From Pisaster brevispinus (taxonomy: Eukaryota; Echinodermata; Asteroidea; Forcipulatida; Asteriidae): 64,000 bases of DNA. How positions within the stretch are numbered: the stretch's first letter is position 1; every line of letters begins with the position of its first letter. Below, one piece after another: positions 22,750 to 33,976 of this stretch. The stretch lies in assembly GCA_023634235.1 (NCBI GenBank), contig JAMKCF010000003.1, forward strand, positions 19,934,742 through 19,998,741, in the 5' to 3' direction. Made by a program: the position numbers and the translations under genes. The notes beneath the pieces were generated by a model, which saw only the letters and a list, made by a program, of their open reading frames with translations, searched no databases and was not told the origin of the DNA.

Positions 22750-23841
22750 ATATATCTGTATCTGAAGACACATCACACCAGCTTTATATTATAAATACAA
22801 GAAAAAGCTAGACAAAAGAGTGGGTTGGTTAAAAACCCTTCTTGTCTCAGGACTAAAATGGATAGACAACGCAGAGGACAAACGAAGCAAAAAACAAAAC
22901 AAAAAATAAAACAATTTTTTTGAAAAACATAAGTCAATAAAATCTTGTCCAATTTTCAATTTCGTTTAGACAAGGCAGTAACTGCGGTGCCGTGCTGTAG
23001 TGTACTCCCCAATGGTTTGACATCCGCAGATGTCAACATTTTCTTAAAGGAATATGGCTATGTGTAGCGCTCCAGCAACAGGGTCTAAATTTTGATCATA
23101 CATGAATTTAAAAGAAATTAGTACATTAATTATAAGTAAATTTGTGAAAGTATGTATTTAGTAGACAGTGTAGACCCAGAAACTGGGGTGCTATACACCT
23201 TTTAAAACAATTTTTACATCTTTTCTTTGGTTGTACTCTAGCTCCCCAGGCAAACTCTTAACACCGTGAAATGGCGAGTTGCTATGATTAGAATTTCTGT
23301 ACACCCAGCCACAAAAAAATTCCCCCAAATGACAAAAAGACCAAACAAAATAGCTTGAAAATTGCCTACTGGTTTCTCAATATGTCAAAGATGCAACATC
23401 AGGCATTTAATTGCACTAACAATAATTAGTTGGTGCTCCAAATTGATGTTTTTATGGCCACAATCGGAGAAACAACTTGAAAAACAAGTTACAAATATTT
23501 GTCTCCCTAGTAATAGACTGGCTCTCAAGTGACTGTCGTCATGTCCAGTTTGCCGTTGATGCATTTTGAGTTGTGGATAACAGTCGTTGGTTTACATCAT
23601 TGATCTCCATTTTTTTGATATTGATAATGAACAGACCAGCGACTGTTAAATCCGACTAAAATTTTAGTTACCGTACATGCCGTATTACCTTATCTGGTAT
23701 CGCTGTGTGAAATCTTAAGTTTATACTGCAAAATAATCTTTCTTTCATCCAGGGTAATCCGACTTGTTATTATTTTGTTAAAATTAAATGTACACCATAC
23801 ATCCGGGAAATTTTGGGAAGTCAGGCTGTCACTAGGGACCA

Positions 23842-24017
23842 AGGTATTAGCCAGGATTTTGTAAAAGGGTGTCGAAATTTGCTGGAAATGTTAAAACTGG
23901 TTGTTCAAATTGTGCCCTTACAATACATTTACATGTAAATGACAGATAAATACATTAGGGTGTCAAAATTTAGAACAGGGTGTCCGAAAGACACCCGGAC
24001 ACCTCTCTGGCTGATAC
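23842..24017 (-). repeat. MITE-like element with TTAGCCAG ends, minus orientation
   Basis: It reads TATTAGCCAGGATTTTGTAA at the left and GGACACCTCTCTGGCTGATA at the right. The interior has GGGTGTCnAAATTTGCTGG and TACATTTACATGTAAAT. The same sequence occurs in reverse complement at 28711-28879 and 52261-52370, so the ends are defined by comparison. It lies just upstream of the first RAN coding exon. Confidence 0.7.
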
Positions 24018-24104
24018 TATGCTAGGGACTTCATTCCCTTTAAAATTCAGTCCAGTGTGAACATTGTTTTGTTTTTTTATTTCCCTGTAGAAACATCTGT
24101 CACC

Positions 24105-27100
24105 ATGGCTTCATTGGGTATGCCAGGCCAACTTGTCTGTCAACAAGAAATGCCCGATCCATCCAAACCAACAGCAAAGTTCAAGGTTGAGTATCTCTTT
24201 GTATTTGTACCCTTGCCCTTGACTTTGCCTTGATACCTTTCCAGGTGCCCCCTGAATGAAATAAATGTTTGGTTATTTGATTTTAGTTTTGTTATTTGGT
24301 GGGTGGAGGTTGGGTAGAAGAAAGGATGGGGGGCACAGGATAAGTTTGGGCGGTTATTCGGTATTACCGAATAGTCATGGTATTTGTTCAGAACCGAAAA
24401 TACCAAGAGCTGTCTTAAAAATACCGAAATACCGTCCCGCACGGTTTTCAATTTCAATACCGCGATAAAAACAAAACCATGATTGCATGTGCTGTAGCCA
24501 TTAAAAAAAACTTTAAAAAACTTATCTGTTATGCTGTTAAGCTATAAATGAGGAGAATACAAAGCCCAATTGTCCATCTCAAGCAGACTGTTTATTGTTT
24601 GCGATTTTCAGTAGTTTCCTGCCCCCTGCGGCACCCGGCCGTATCTCTGTAAGTGGGCGATCACAATACAAGCACACGCACGTTCGACGTTTTGCAATGC
24701 CATTTGGGTGAGCTATCACCTCAAGAGGGTGCTACATTTTTAGAGCGCCCTCTACCGGCAGCTTGTATAAGTTGCGACAAAGAGCGTCAAAAGCGGCAAA
24801 CTTCTGATAAACACCGACATTCTGCGACTTCCTGGTTGCACATTTGGATCGGAATCGTGGCGCGCTGGTTAACAAGTAGATGCATTAGCAATGCACAACT
24901 GGCTGTGCGGGTACCACTAAGATACCGACAGCATGCAAACGAAAATAGATCGCGGAAAATAGATTTTTTCATCACATTATCAACCATGAGAATTTCCTAG
25001 CGCTGATGCACAAACAGTAAGCTTATGTTGAAAACAAGTCAATCTATTTGTCCTAATAAAAGATAAAGACAAGCTCAGCGCTAACCTGTTGTTAAATAAC
25101 CATGATTGTCTGGCCTCAATTCAATGCGTGGTGTTTGTTGTGGTTCTTTGGGGTTTTTTCCCCATCCGAAAAGTTCCCGATAATACCGAATACCGCAGTA
25201 TTTTGGCGACGGTATACCGTGGACTTCAAAATCAAAAACCACCCAAGCTTAGCACAGGATGTAGTTACCTAGATTACCTAGAACCTAGAAAGTTTTGTGT
25301 TGGACGTGCTGGAAATACTTTTTCATTTTTCAACTGGAGCTTCTATTGGGAAAAGGCTGTTATACAGGATTGGTAAAGGATAACAAAAATACCGGTTTAA
25401 TTGCAAGTCTGAAAGCTGACTGATTATGAAGTTGATACTAGACTGAACCATTTTTTTCTGTAAAATTTTTTCCTCTGAAATGCAAGAGCTGATATTGGTT
25501 GATACAACAAAATTAAGGACAATGTGTTTACATGCTGAAAATTGTGCAAGTTTAAAAAATAATAATTTCCTCCTCACACAACAGATAAAACCCAAGTTTT
25601 TACAGGTTTGTTTTTTTATTTTTATGGTTGATCGCTAAAAACATGGACATTATCTGCGACTATTTTGTCAGCTCTACCAATCCTGTATTCACCATTAAAG
25701 TCTATGGGAAACTTTGGAAGGGGCACCAAAGGCCAAGACCAGGGCAACATAGGCCTTGGCCTGCATGTAATTCCAGGCCTGGGACACCAGGTAAGTCTAT
25801 TGTTCTCAGAAGTGTGCGCATGCTCAGAAATGCGTAACAATGGAACTTTGACCTCATTAGTCTGCTGCCACCTTGCATTTCAAAGTCTTCCATTCGGTAG
25901 TACATTGTAATGGGCTTCGTAGTTTGTTATGTGCCATGTGTTTGACAAATGGTGTAAAATGTTCTTTGTTTGATGCATTCCACAGCTTGTCTTGGTTGGA
26001 GATGGAGGTACCGGGAAAACTACTTTTGTAAAACGCCATTTATCTGGAGAGTTTGAGAAGAAATATATTGGTGAGTCAACTTTATTAATGTTTGGATTTC
26101 CTTTGGCTTTTTGCAGAAATATTTCCCATGGAAAAACAAATTCATTAATTATCTGGGACAAAGTTTGCGTGCAGTAGACTAGTTTCTGTATGGGCTATTA
26201 GCATTACAGAACACCCTCTACAGTTTTCCCAGGGAGAGGCCATTTGCAATGTATCATGGGAAAAGGTAGACAAATTTTTGTTTGTGGTTCTCAGGCAGGG
26301 CAAACCACGAACCCTGATTGTTTTAATTCCTTCAGGGTTTACAAAGCAGCAAGGTCATATTTTTGCCTAGAAACTTAACAGCGGTAGGTGGGTTTTTTGT
26401 GGAGGTAAGTGATTTACCAAAGTGGGTATGTTGACTTTTGATTAAATCGGGTGAAGTGACTTCAAATTTTGCAGGCGTGATACTTCTTTCTTGTTAAAAG
26501 GGCGTGGCATTTTCACCATTGGTAAAGAGCCCTATGTGAAGGAAATATCAATTTCTACTGGAACATTTCAAGGGGTTCCAAGGTAATGACCAGGGGCATG
26601 GAGGCAAGTGCCTTGGTCATCTCCATAACGTATCAGGCATGAGTTTTGAAGTGTGTTAATAGTGAAAGTACAGTAAAGATTTAATCAGGCATGCAACTCT
26701 TCCGCGTTTCCGCGGATTTCCGCGTTTTTTAAAATGATCAGCGCTAAAATTATTATTATTTTTTTTTTTTTTTTTTTTTGGCGATTTTTTTTTTAAAGTC
26801 TTATATATGCTTGGCAACAACAATGTACAACCACAATAATGTGAAATAAGCCTAGTACATGCTAAGAATGCACCTAAGAGCATAATAAACCTCAACATTT
26901 TCTAGGGTACCATTGTGGAACTCATGTCCCTTGGCGTTTTGGCTGCCTCGCTCCGCGCTTGCGTTGTGCCTTTGAAAATTTCCTCTTTTTTTTCATCGGG
27001 CAGTTGCATGCCTGTTTAATTGTGAAAAAAGAAAAACAAATTTCGGCTTGGGGGTATATTGGCTCACCATGGAGTTGTTTTGTAAGAAGTTTGTTTTGTT

Positions 27101-30100
27101 TTGTTTGAATACTGCAAATTCTATACCGCTCTGGTTTTGTTAATTCATCAGCACCATAGTGGAACCAGTTTGCTAAAGTGATTCAACTTTTCCTGATGAG
27201 CCTGTTGTATAAACAGTGCAACTCGGCATTGGACGGAAGCGTTGTACATTCTTAATGTTAATTTAACATAGGTTGAAGTTAGTAAAAATAAATCTCCCTT
27301 TGAGTGAAAAAAAACCCCACAAACAAAAGTGGAAGTTAAATCCAGGTGTATTTATAGTTTTATGGCTGAACATTTTTGACTGGTTAACCACTTAAACTGT
27401 GACTAAACCAAGCAAAGAGAAGAAACGTTCTCATACATGCAAAATGCACTGGAAATGTGCAAATATGTTTTTGTTTTTTTGCCGTGAATTGGGTGAACCC
27501 TGGGCCAGAAGCCTTGGCCAACAATTGGTAATGTCATTTTACTGATCTCTTTTAATCCATGTTTGTCCCAAAGATCTGGAATTGGGAATTGCACAAAAAA
27601 ACCTAGTAAAAGTGAGATTTTAAGCAGATTTCCAGTACATTTTCCCCCTCTTTGTACAGGGCAAGTGAAGCGTAAAACCACACAAGGGCATGCATGGGAC
27701 ATGCTTCACAAGTCCCCCATTGTTCTGGTGTGTTTACAAGTCAGCTGATGGCATTTCATGGCAATTTTTGGGGCTCTGTTTATGTGTTCGTGAAAGTTTT
27801 GCCTGTATACACGCCACCTGTTTACTTATAATTCGTTTATTTGTCATAGTGCTGTTTACTTTTTTATTCATTTGTCAGAGGGCTGTGTACTTATTAATTT
27901 ATTTGTCATAGGGCTGTTTACTTATTTATTTATTTGTCCTATACAGCTACCCTCGGAGTAGAAGTTCATCCCATTAAGTTCAACACAAATCGTGGGGTCA
28001 TCCAGTTTAACGTCTGGGACACAGCCGGGCAGGAGAAGTTTGGCGGGCTACGCGATGGGTACTACATTCAAGGTGAGTCAACAGTCGAAGATAAAACGTC
28101 AGCTATGACATAGCAAACTCGGTTTGATAACCGTACCACGGGGCTTGAATTTGGATGGGGAAAATCCACAAGACCAAAATATTTACTGGACCAGACATTT
28201 TTACAAGACCAGATACAAATGAGCAGAGAAACTTGCTGAGGCAGTTTAACATGCAATAAATTACTTCTACATGAACAAGCACTAAGACATGTAAAAGAAG
28301 ATTTTTCTGATTTGTCTTGTCCTGTGCTTAATGATGTTAAATATACTTGATTACTTAAAGAATTTAAAGGCAATTTATCGGCCCAGAGTCAACATTTGAA
28401 CATAATTTGTTTTTGCCAAAATTTTTTTAGAGGCCTGACATTTCGACCCTAGCTGAGTCTTTCTTGAAGGCTAATTTAGTTTTGTTAAGATACACAGTGA
28501 GGAATTGTTATTCAATTGAAAAAAAAAGACCTCCGGACTTGTTCATGTGTTTACTGGCCCGATGTTAACATCACTGGACTTTGGCTTGTTCTGTGTATAA
28601 TTGGAGCCCTGATACCATGGGTAAAAAGTGTTGCCTGTATTACCCTGTTCTTGATCTGAAGAGCATTGGCATTGCATCATGGGCAACATGGCAGAGACCA
28701 TTGAAGTCATAGTGTTAGCCAGAGAGGTGTCTGGGTGTCTTTTGGACACCCTGTTTTAAATTTAGACACCCTGTGATTTACATGTAAATGTATTGTAAGA
28801 GAACAATTTGGACACCCAGTTTTTAAATTTCCAGCAAATTTGGACACCCTTTTACCAAATAAATCCTGGCTAAAACCTTGATTGAAGTGTGATCACAGTG
28901 GTCGAAAATTGCCGGTAGCCCGCTAGCCCGGGACTACCAGATTGACAGCCGGGCTACCGTTTCCCCCAGTTTTAGTAGCCCGGCGGGCTAGTGGAAAAAT
29001 TGTTCCTTTTCACAATAAATGAGTGGTACAGTGGTAAAATCCCAAAGAGAGATTATTTTTAAGTTCGTAAAATGGTTTGGCAAGTCTTTACATTTGCTAG
29101 ATTTAATGTGGCTGCGATCGCGATCGTTCATAAGTAAAACATGCACGCACATAACCACATGGTAATGGTAGTGAGTATCCACAGGCCACACAACGTTCGC
29201 TCGCCCGCCTGTAGTCCACGCACGCACACAGCACATGGTGTATTGTACAGTACAACAGCAGGTCCAAAGTCCATCCTGACCAACATTCCGCACGCTGTGA
29301 TTGGCCCGTCAATAAATATCATATTCATAAGGAAGCTTGGCTAGCCTCCAACTCTGTACACCTTCACGAGTCGAGTAAAGAGTTGCTGCACAATGTGGCG
29401 CACGCTCGCGGATTCTGTACTATACACAGCGTTGGGTTAAGGCTATTCAAGCATCGACAACTTTTGCCGATAGAGGGCGTTGCAGGGCAAAGTTCATTGA
29501 TTTTTTTCTCCATCGTGCGTCGTCGATCTATCGTTAACACGAAGATTTCATTGCAAAAGAAGTTCTATAAAACCGATTCTCAAATCACAAATCCATGAAA
29601 ATGGTTGTTGATGAAAAAAGGATTATTAAGTGACAAAATTAGGGGATAAGATAGTCCAAAAACGCAAATTTCCGTGTGTGTGTGTGGTTTTTTTTTTTTT
29701 TTTTAATGCTACGAAAATTGTGTGCATCAATGCATACGTACGGGCGAATGAAAAGACTTGTGGGCGACCCACAATTTTGGTTGTCTCGTCCGGCGGGCGA
29801 GTGAAAAAAAAGTTAAGGGAAACCCCTGCAGAAGAAATTAAATCATACAACCCAGCAGATGCAATCAACCTTTGGATAGCGGGAGGAAAACGAAACAGAC
29901 GACCAACCCAGAAGCCGTATGGGCAACGGATCCGATCCGAGACCATCAGCTCATCAGCTGATGAGGACGAGGATGACAGTGATTTCTAAATCAACTACAA
30001 TCAAATAAACTGTTTTTTTTATTGTTTTATTCTAATCTTTTTTACAATGAAAGGGTATGGTCATAGTTTGGTTTTTGTCAACATAATGTTAGCTCGGCGC

Positions 30101-33100
30101 CTAGTATATGAAAGCAAATTAAATCAATGCAATACAGAAGGAAACAAAAATCTGGCCAGGGCTACTGAAATTTATTAAGGGCTAGTAAAAATTCAGGGTT
30201 ACTAGCCCTGTGGGCTACCTTGAAAATGTAGTTAATTTCGACCCCTGTGATCAAGGTCCATAGAGAAGCCAGGGAACCATTATTCAACCACAGCCATCTC
30301 TGTCTGGGTCCCTGTATACAGAAAGGATTATAACGCTGTTACCAACCAAGAGGCCAGACTGTTTCTCCCCAAGCCCCAGCTTTAAGGGAAAGTTGCGTTA
30401 TGACAGATATTAATAGATCAAATTGTTTGGTTAATAGAAAAATAAATAAATAGATGGATAGATAAATTAATCTTTATCGCTCAAGGTGGCAATTAAAATG
30501 GCCATGCCAATGAACTGTATACAAATACAATACAAATGAACAGTAACGAAAGGATACAAATTATAAAATTGCAGGATAAACAAATTGTTCTAATTAGTTT
30601 ACGTCATACACACAATGAGTCAAATTCTTACATAAAACAGCAAGACAATTCGGTGATTCTGTCAAGAAATTTCCCTATACATCTTTGTCTGTTTTTTAAT
30701 TTTGTTTATTAAGGTCAATGCGCAATCATCATGTTTGACGTCACGTCCAGAGTCACATACAAGAACGTGCCCAACTGGTTCCGGGATCTCTCAAGGGTAT
30801 GCGAGAGCGTCCCTATTGTCTTGTGCGGGAACAAGGTTGACATTAAGGACAGAAAGGTGAAAGCCAAGACCATCACCTTCCACCGGAAAAAGAACCTCCA
30901 GGTGAGATCTCTAAACTGGAAAAAGAAGCTGAGTGTAAAGGCTTTGTACACATCATTGGGAAAATTACCTGAAATGGGTGGCATTGTGTTTAATCAAACG
31001 GATCAAATGTCTTAACTTTCTGTGTTCTATTTTGAGTAACTGTTTCTTTTGGTGGTTATGGTGTAGTGTAGGTTAGTTTAGTTTGTAACTTGGAGATGGT
31101 GACCTGCTAATTGACAGCCTACAAGGCCCAGGCCCATAAAGTGAGGGTAAACGGCAAGCCTAGTCAGACGATAGGGCTTTTGTCCATTAGCAGTAGGTTT
31201 CAGGACTCAAGACCACCAGCAGGCCTAACAACCAACTTCGCTGCCCTCGTTTTCCACTGTTTCATAGAATTATTCTAGCTTTTGCTATGGGCCGCTTTTC
31301 ATCTTTTTGATGTTTTAATCAGGTCCCTAAATCCAAGTAAACAAAATAAAGAGATTGTTTAAGGGCTTAACACCCTGATACCATCACATCAGTGCTAAAA
31401 TGTATCTCGTTACTGTACTATTGTTTTATCTAACACAATTTCTCCATGCATTAACGTCTTATCTTGGTGCCATAGGTTTCATGTGTACATCTTAGTTTTT
31501 ATACACTCACTTGTTCTGGAAATGCTCTGTTGGGGGAGGGGGACAATGTTTTTGCACTGACATGACTACAGACCTCATGTGCATGATGACATTTGAGTAA
31601 GGCGCCCTCGGCTGGTGGTTAAATCAAGGTTGCTCATTGGCCAATCTGTGCCCTGAGCTTACATTTGTGTTTCCATTGTTTCATCATTGTTTTACCTCTA
31701 ATTGGTAGTGTGATGACATTAATGCATAAGGTCTGTATGTTGTCGTCAAGAGAAAACATGTGTTGAAATGGATTACAGACCGATGAGTACAGAGTAGATT
31801 AGGTCTCCTGTTTAAGAAGTTTGTTTTGTTTTGTTTGTGTACTGCAAATTCTATACCGCTCTGGTTTTGTTAATTCATCAGCACCATAGTGGAACCAGTT
31901 TGCTAAAGTGATTCAACTTTCCCTGATGAGCCTGTTGTATAAATAGTGCAACTCGGCATTGGACGGGAGCGTTGTACATTCTTAATATCAGTTAACCCTA
32001 GGTGAAGAAGTTTATTTGTTTCCCCTTTGAGGAAACATGGTGGTAGTTAAGGAAGTGTTTCAAAAGTCTGACTGGTAGGAACATTCTAATTGGAATGAAT
32101 AAGTATTCCAGGGCTTGCGCATGGACAGTTCTATTGGACTGCCGGAATGTTGCATTGGAACATTCAAAATACTAATGCTCATAGTCACTCTTGTAGAATT
32201 GCTCTCGTACTTCGGCACAATGATGCAGTCCACCGGAATATTCTGGTGGTCTAATGGATAGTGAAATGTTTTTTAAAATCCCAAAGCGAGCTGGTAACTT
32301 AATAGAATTCTAGAATGGTCAAGGTGATACAAGGGTATACAAGAGGATCTAGTCCAGGGACAGGGAACCATAGAGCAGTTCATTCTGTGGTATTAATGTT
32401 TGGTTAAGTTGATTGATCTTTGAACTTTTGCCTGCAGTATTACGACATCAGCGCTAAGAGTAACTACAACTTTGAGAAGCCCTTCCTGTGGCTGGCAAGG
32501 AAGCTGCTCGGAGACCCTAACCTCTGCTTCACAGAGATGCCTGCTCTTCAACCTCCAGAGGTCCATATAGATCAAAGTACCATGCAGCAATACGACAAAG
32601 ATCTTCAGGTAAGCCAACACAGCGCTTCATCTATAGGCATCGTTGTTACATTCCTTCAATAGGTTTTGTTTCTTCCTGTCTGATATTTATTTACAATGAA
32701 GTTTGAGGTGTAATTTAATAGTGCTCAGGCCTGTGATTTTGCAGGTATCTCCCTGATTTCAGGATTTTCAGTTGCTCTCCCTTCATCTTATCCCCTTACA
32801 ATGGGAACTTGAAGAAGTTGAAACTGCATCACGTGCAAGTGTAGCCGTTGTCATGACCAATCCTCCAGATTTCTATTTTTGGTGATGTAGCGAGTCTCTA
32901 AACCTAATGTAACATCCTGTGACCTCGGGTGTTTCATCTGCAGAACCAGTGGCTGTCACTCCCTCCATTTTCAGGTTTTTAAGTTAAATTAGGTGATTTT
33001 ACGCCCTGAGTGCTGGTTAGTGGACTTCTTGAAAAGACAAGCTCACTGGCCCGGCCGCTGTATGACAGAAAAATGCTAAAGCAAATCCTGAGCTAGGCTT

Positions 33101-33915
33101 TAAGTGAGAGAAATTTAATAAAAAGTCACATCCTCTTAAGGTGATCCCTCTGCTGCCGCTGTCCAAGTTGTGGTGTGATTCCCGGTTACATGGCAGTTAC
33201 AGATTGAATGGGATCTGACTGGAACCCCTAAACAAAGATATTGACACAATAGGGAGACTGCCAATATACGGCTAGATATCTCAATCTATAGAGTGCTGGC
33301 ACTTTAATCCAGAGGTTGTAGGTTTAAATCCTGCTCTAGTCAATTTGTCTGTGTTTGATCCAAAATTAATTGAAAGAAGTTTCATAACAAAAAAAGCAAA
33401 AAGATTCAGACTCGTCATAAGAAGTATAGCAAAAGAATGTTTTTCAATGTTTCCTGATTCCTTGATATTGAAAGAAAAATTCACAGATCATCCTTGCCTC
33501 TTTTTTTTCCAAAGATTTTACGTGATTTAAGGATTTACGCAAAAAAAAGTTGCCCCTATTGTGCATAAACTTTTGTGATGTTGAGGGGCTAGTAATCCTC
33601 TTAACTCTGAAAAACTGGAAGTTCATGTATTTTTTTCTGGGCCCAATTTCATAAAGCTGTTAAGCACAAACTTGCTTAGCACTGAAAAATCTTGTTTAGC
33701 AGAAACAGGTTACCAGCCAAAGTACTGTGCAATGTGTACTATTTGTGATGGTTCCTGGCTCATTTCTATTTAGCAGAATGATTTGCTAAGCAAGAAAAGA
33801 CTGCTTCCTTCATTATAGGATTCTAATCACACTTTCTATTCTCTCTCTCTTGTTTTTGTCACTTTTACAGGAAGCACAAAGCACAGCCCTGCCAGATGAT
33901 GATGAAGATTTGTAA
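24105..33915 (+). CDS. RAN: GTP-binding nuclear protein Ran, six coding exons
   Basis: The coding exons are 24105-24185, 25986-26070, 27947-28072, 30714-30901, 32438-32608 and 33871-33915, joined in frame with GT-AG introns. The product is 231 aa. The P loop GDGGTGKT is at 32-39, switch I with ATLGVEVHP follows exon 2, and [10 protein letters not shown] (catalytic Gln84, equal to human Gln69) is switch II. NKVD is at 137-140 and SAK at 165-167, which are the guanine-specificity motifs. The acidic tail ends ALPDDDEDL, the Ran-specific C-terminal switch. From residue 26 on, the protein matches vertebrate Ran almost residue for residue. The N-terminus is 15 residues longer than human. The first ATG (CACCATGG) has an excellent start context. 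Ran drives nuclear import/export and spindle assembly. The introns hold several transposon fragments. Confidence 0.97.
24345..25240. repeat. possible transposon remnant with CGGTATACCG-type inverted motifs
   Basis: Both edges of this part of RAN intron 1 contain inverted CGGTATTACCG / CGGTATACCGTGG motifs (24357-24445 and 25180-25222). The interior carries AGCGCCCTCTACCGGC at 24744-24759. No coding frame with a known domain was recognised, and boundaries and target duplications were not found, so the call is tentative. Confidence 0.3.
25688..25795 (+). repeat. short dispersed repeat (GGGCACCAAAGGCCAAGACC family)
   Basis: It contains AAGTCTATGGGAAACTTTGG, GGGCACCAAAGGCCAAGACC and CCAGGCCTGG. 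It is the same unit as 34236-34405 and, in reverse, 19228-19359 and 56921-57081. A minisatellite at 53036-53196 is built from its central block. It lies in RAN intron 1. Confidence 0.55.
26745..26800. repeat. poly-T tract
   Basis: A run of T with few interruptions (about 26758-26795), preceded by ATTATTATT. It is low-complexity sequence in RAN intron 2, possibly the tail of a minus-strand retroposed sequence. Confidence 0.6.
27083..27256 (+). repeat. 174-bp direct repeat, copy A (RAN intron 2)
   Basis: The block from TAAGAAGTTTGTTTTG to GTACATTCTTAAT is repeated at 31813-31986 with only about five differences and no length change. Such similarity in non-coding DNA implies a recent duplication or transposition. 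No terminal inverted repeats or coding potential were seen. Confidence 0.85.
28138..28611 (-). repeat. AGGGCTCGAAAT-family MITE, minus orientation
   Basis: The left end GGGGCTTGAATTTGG and the right end TAATTGGAGCCCTG are inverted. The interior has GGACTTGTTCATGTGTTTAC and GATGTTAACATCACTGGAC, which are reverse complements of the family's GGCCAGTGAT...GGGCCAGTAAAC blocks. It lies in RAN intron 3, shortly after exon 3. Confidence 0.55.
28711..28879 (+). repeat. MITE-like element with GTTAGCCAG ends
   Basis: It begins GTGTTAGCCAGAGAGG and ends ATCCTGGCTAAAACCTT, which are imperfect inverted termini. The interior repeats TTTGGACACCC three or more times. Copies are at 23842-24017 (reverse), 52261-52370 (shorter) and perhaps 41757-41870. 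It lies directly upstream of the hAT-like element at 28896. Confidence 0.7.
28896..30247 (+). mobile_element. hAT-like DNA transposon, non-autonomous, in RAN intron 3
   Basis: The element starts CAGTGGTCGAAAATT and ends AATTTCGACCCCTG, inverted termini of the CAG...CTG type. TGATCA flanks both sides (28890-28895 and 30248-30253), a likely target-site duplication. The interior shows repeated GGCTAGCCCGG-type subterminal motifs, a CGCGATCGCGATCG-like patch and a short open frame ending at 29989. That frame's last 50 codons ([13 protein letters not shown]...[10 protein letters not shown], then an acidic [12 protein letters not shown]) resemble the C-terminus of hAT-family proteins. The internal end-like sequence near 29829 suggests two related elements fused or nested. 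A diverged relative lies at about 50080-51900 on the other strand. Confidence 0.7.
29815..29989 (+). pseudogene. C-terminal fragment of a hAT-like transposase
   Basis: The frame reads [20 protein letters not shown], then a basic [16 protein letters not shown] stretch and an Asp/Glu/Ser tail ending at a stop at 29989. The pattern of Asn-Pro, a conserved Trp in 'INLW' and a basic RRP block is what I recall from the extreme C-terminus of hAT-type proteins in animals. Only this terminal piece is present and the catalytic residues are absent. Assignment rests on memory of the family. Confidence 0.4.
31813..31986 (+). repeat. 174-bp direct repeat, copy B (RAN intron 4)
   Basis: Same length as copy A at 27083-27256, differing at about five positions, in the same orientation 4.73 kb away. 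RAN exons 3 and 4 lie between the copies, so unequal recombination between them would delete two coding exons. Confidence 0.85.
33265..33345 (+). repeat. tRNA-like SINE relic
   Basis: The segment has TAGAGTGCTGGCACTTTAAT, CCAGAGGTTGTAGG and a B-box-like GGTTTAAATCC, the layout of a tRNA-derived SINE head. The A box is degraded (GGCTAGATATCTCAA). It lies in RAN intron 5 and is not a functional tRNA. Confidence 0.5.
33639..33810 (+). repeat. GGGCCCAATTTCAT MITE-like element
   Basis: It begins GGGCCCAATTTCATAAAGCT and contains GCTTAGCAC, GGTTACCAGCC and the TTTGCTAAGCAAG inverted block of the family seen at 2572-2765. The right terminal repeat is lost. It ends about 60 bp before the last RAN exon. 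Confidence 0.7.
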
Positions 33916-33970
33916 ACAAACAGCCCTCCCACTCTGTTTAAAACAGGGTTATAATATTATTTGGATTTCC

Positions 33971-33976
33971 ATTAAA
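33971..33976 (+). terminator. candidate poly(A) signal of RAN
   Basis: ATTAAA, the commonest variant signal, lies 56 bases after the RAN stop codon. AATAAA motifs further downstream (for example near 35943) would give a long 3' UTR, as vertebrate RAN has, so both forms are possible. Confidence 0.35.

Larger units (their letters stand above)
18880..24090. other. intergenic region between BUD23 and RAN coding exons
   Basis: No coding gene is supported. The stretch should contain the BUD23 3' UTR, the RAN promoter and a RAN 5' non-coding exon. A diverged MITE fragment lies at 18933-19054, a short dispersed repeat at 19228-19359, a hAT-type MITE at 20128-20449 and a GTTAGCCAG-ended MITE at 23842-24017. 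The GC-richer patch at 21560-21790 is the best candidate for the RAN promoter. A perfect AT-rich palindrome occupies 22717-22749. Confidence 0.6.

Noticed and set aside
31588..31780. Two ATGATGACATT-like C-box candidates in RAN intron 4
   Set aside because: The D boxes are missing or the terminal stems do not pair; not supportable as snoRNAs.
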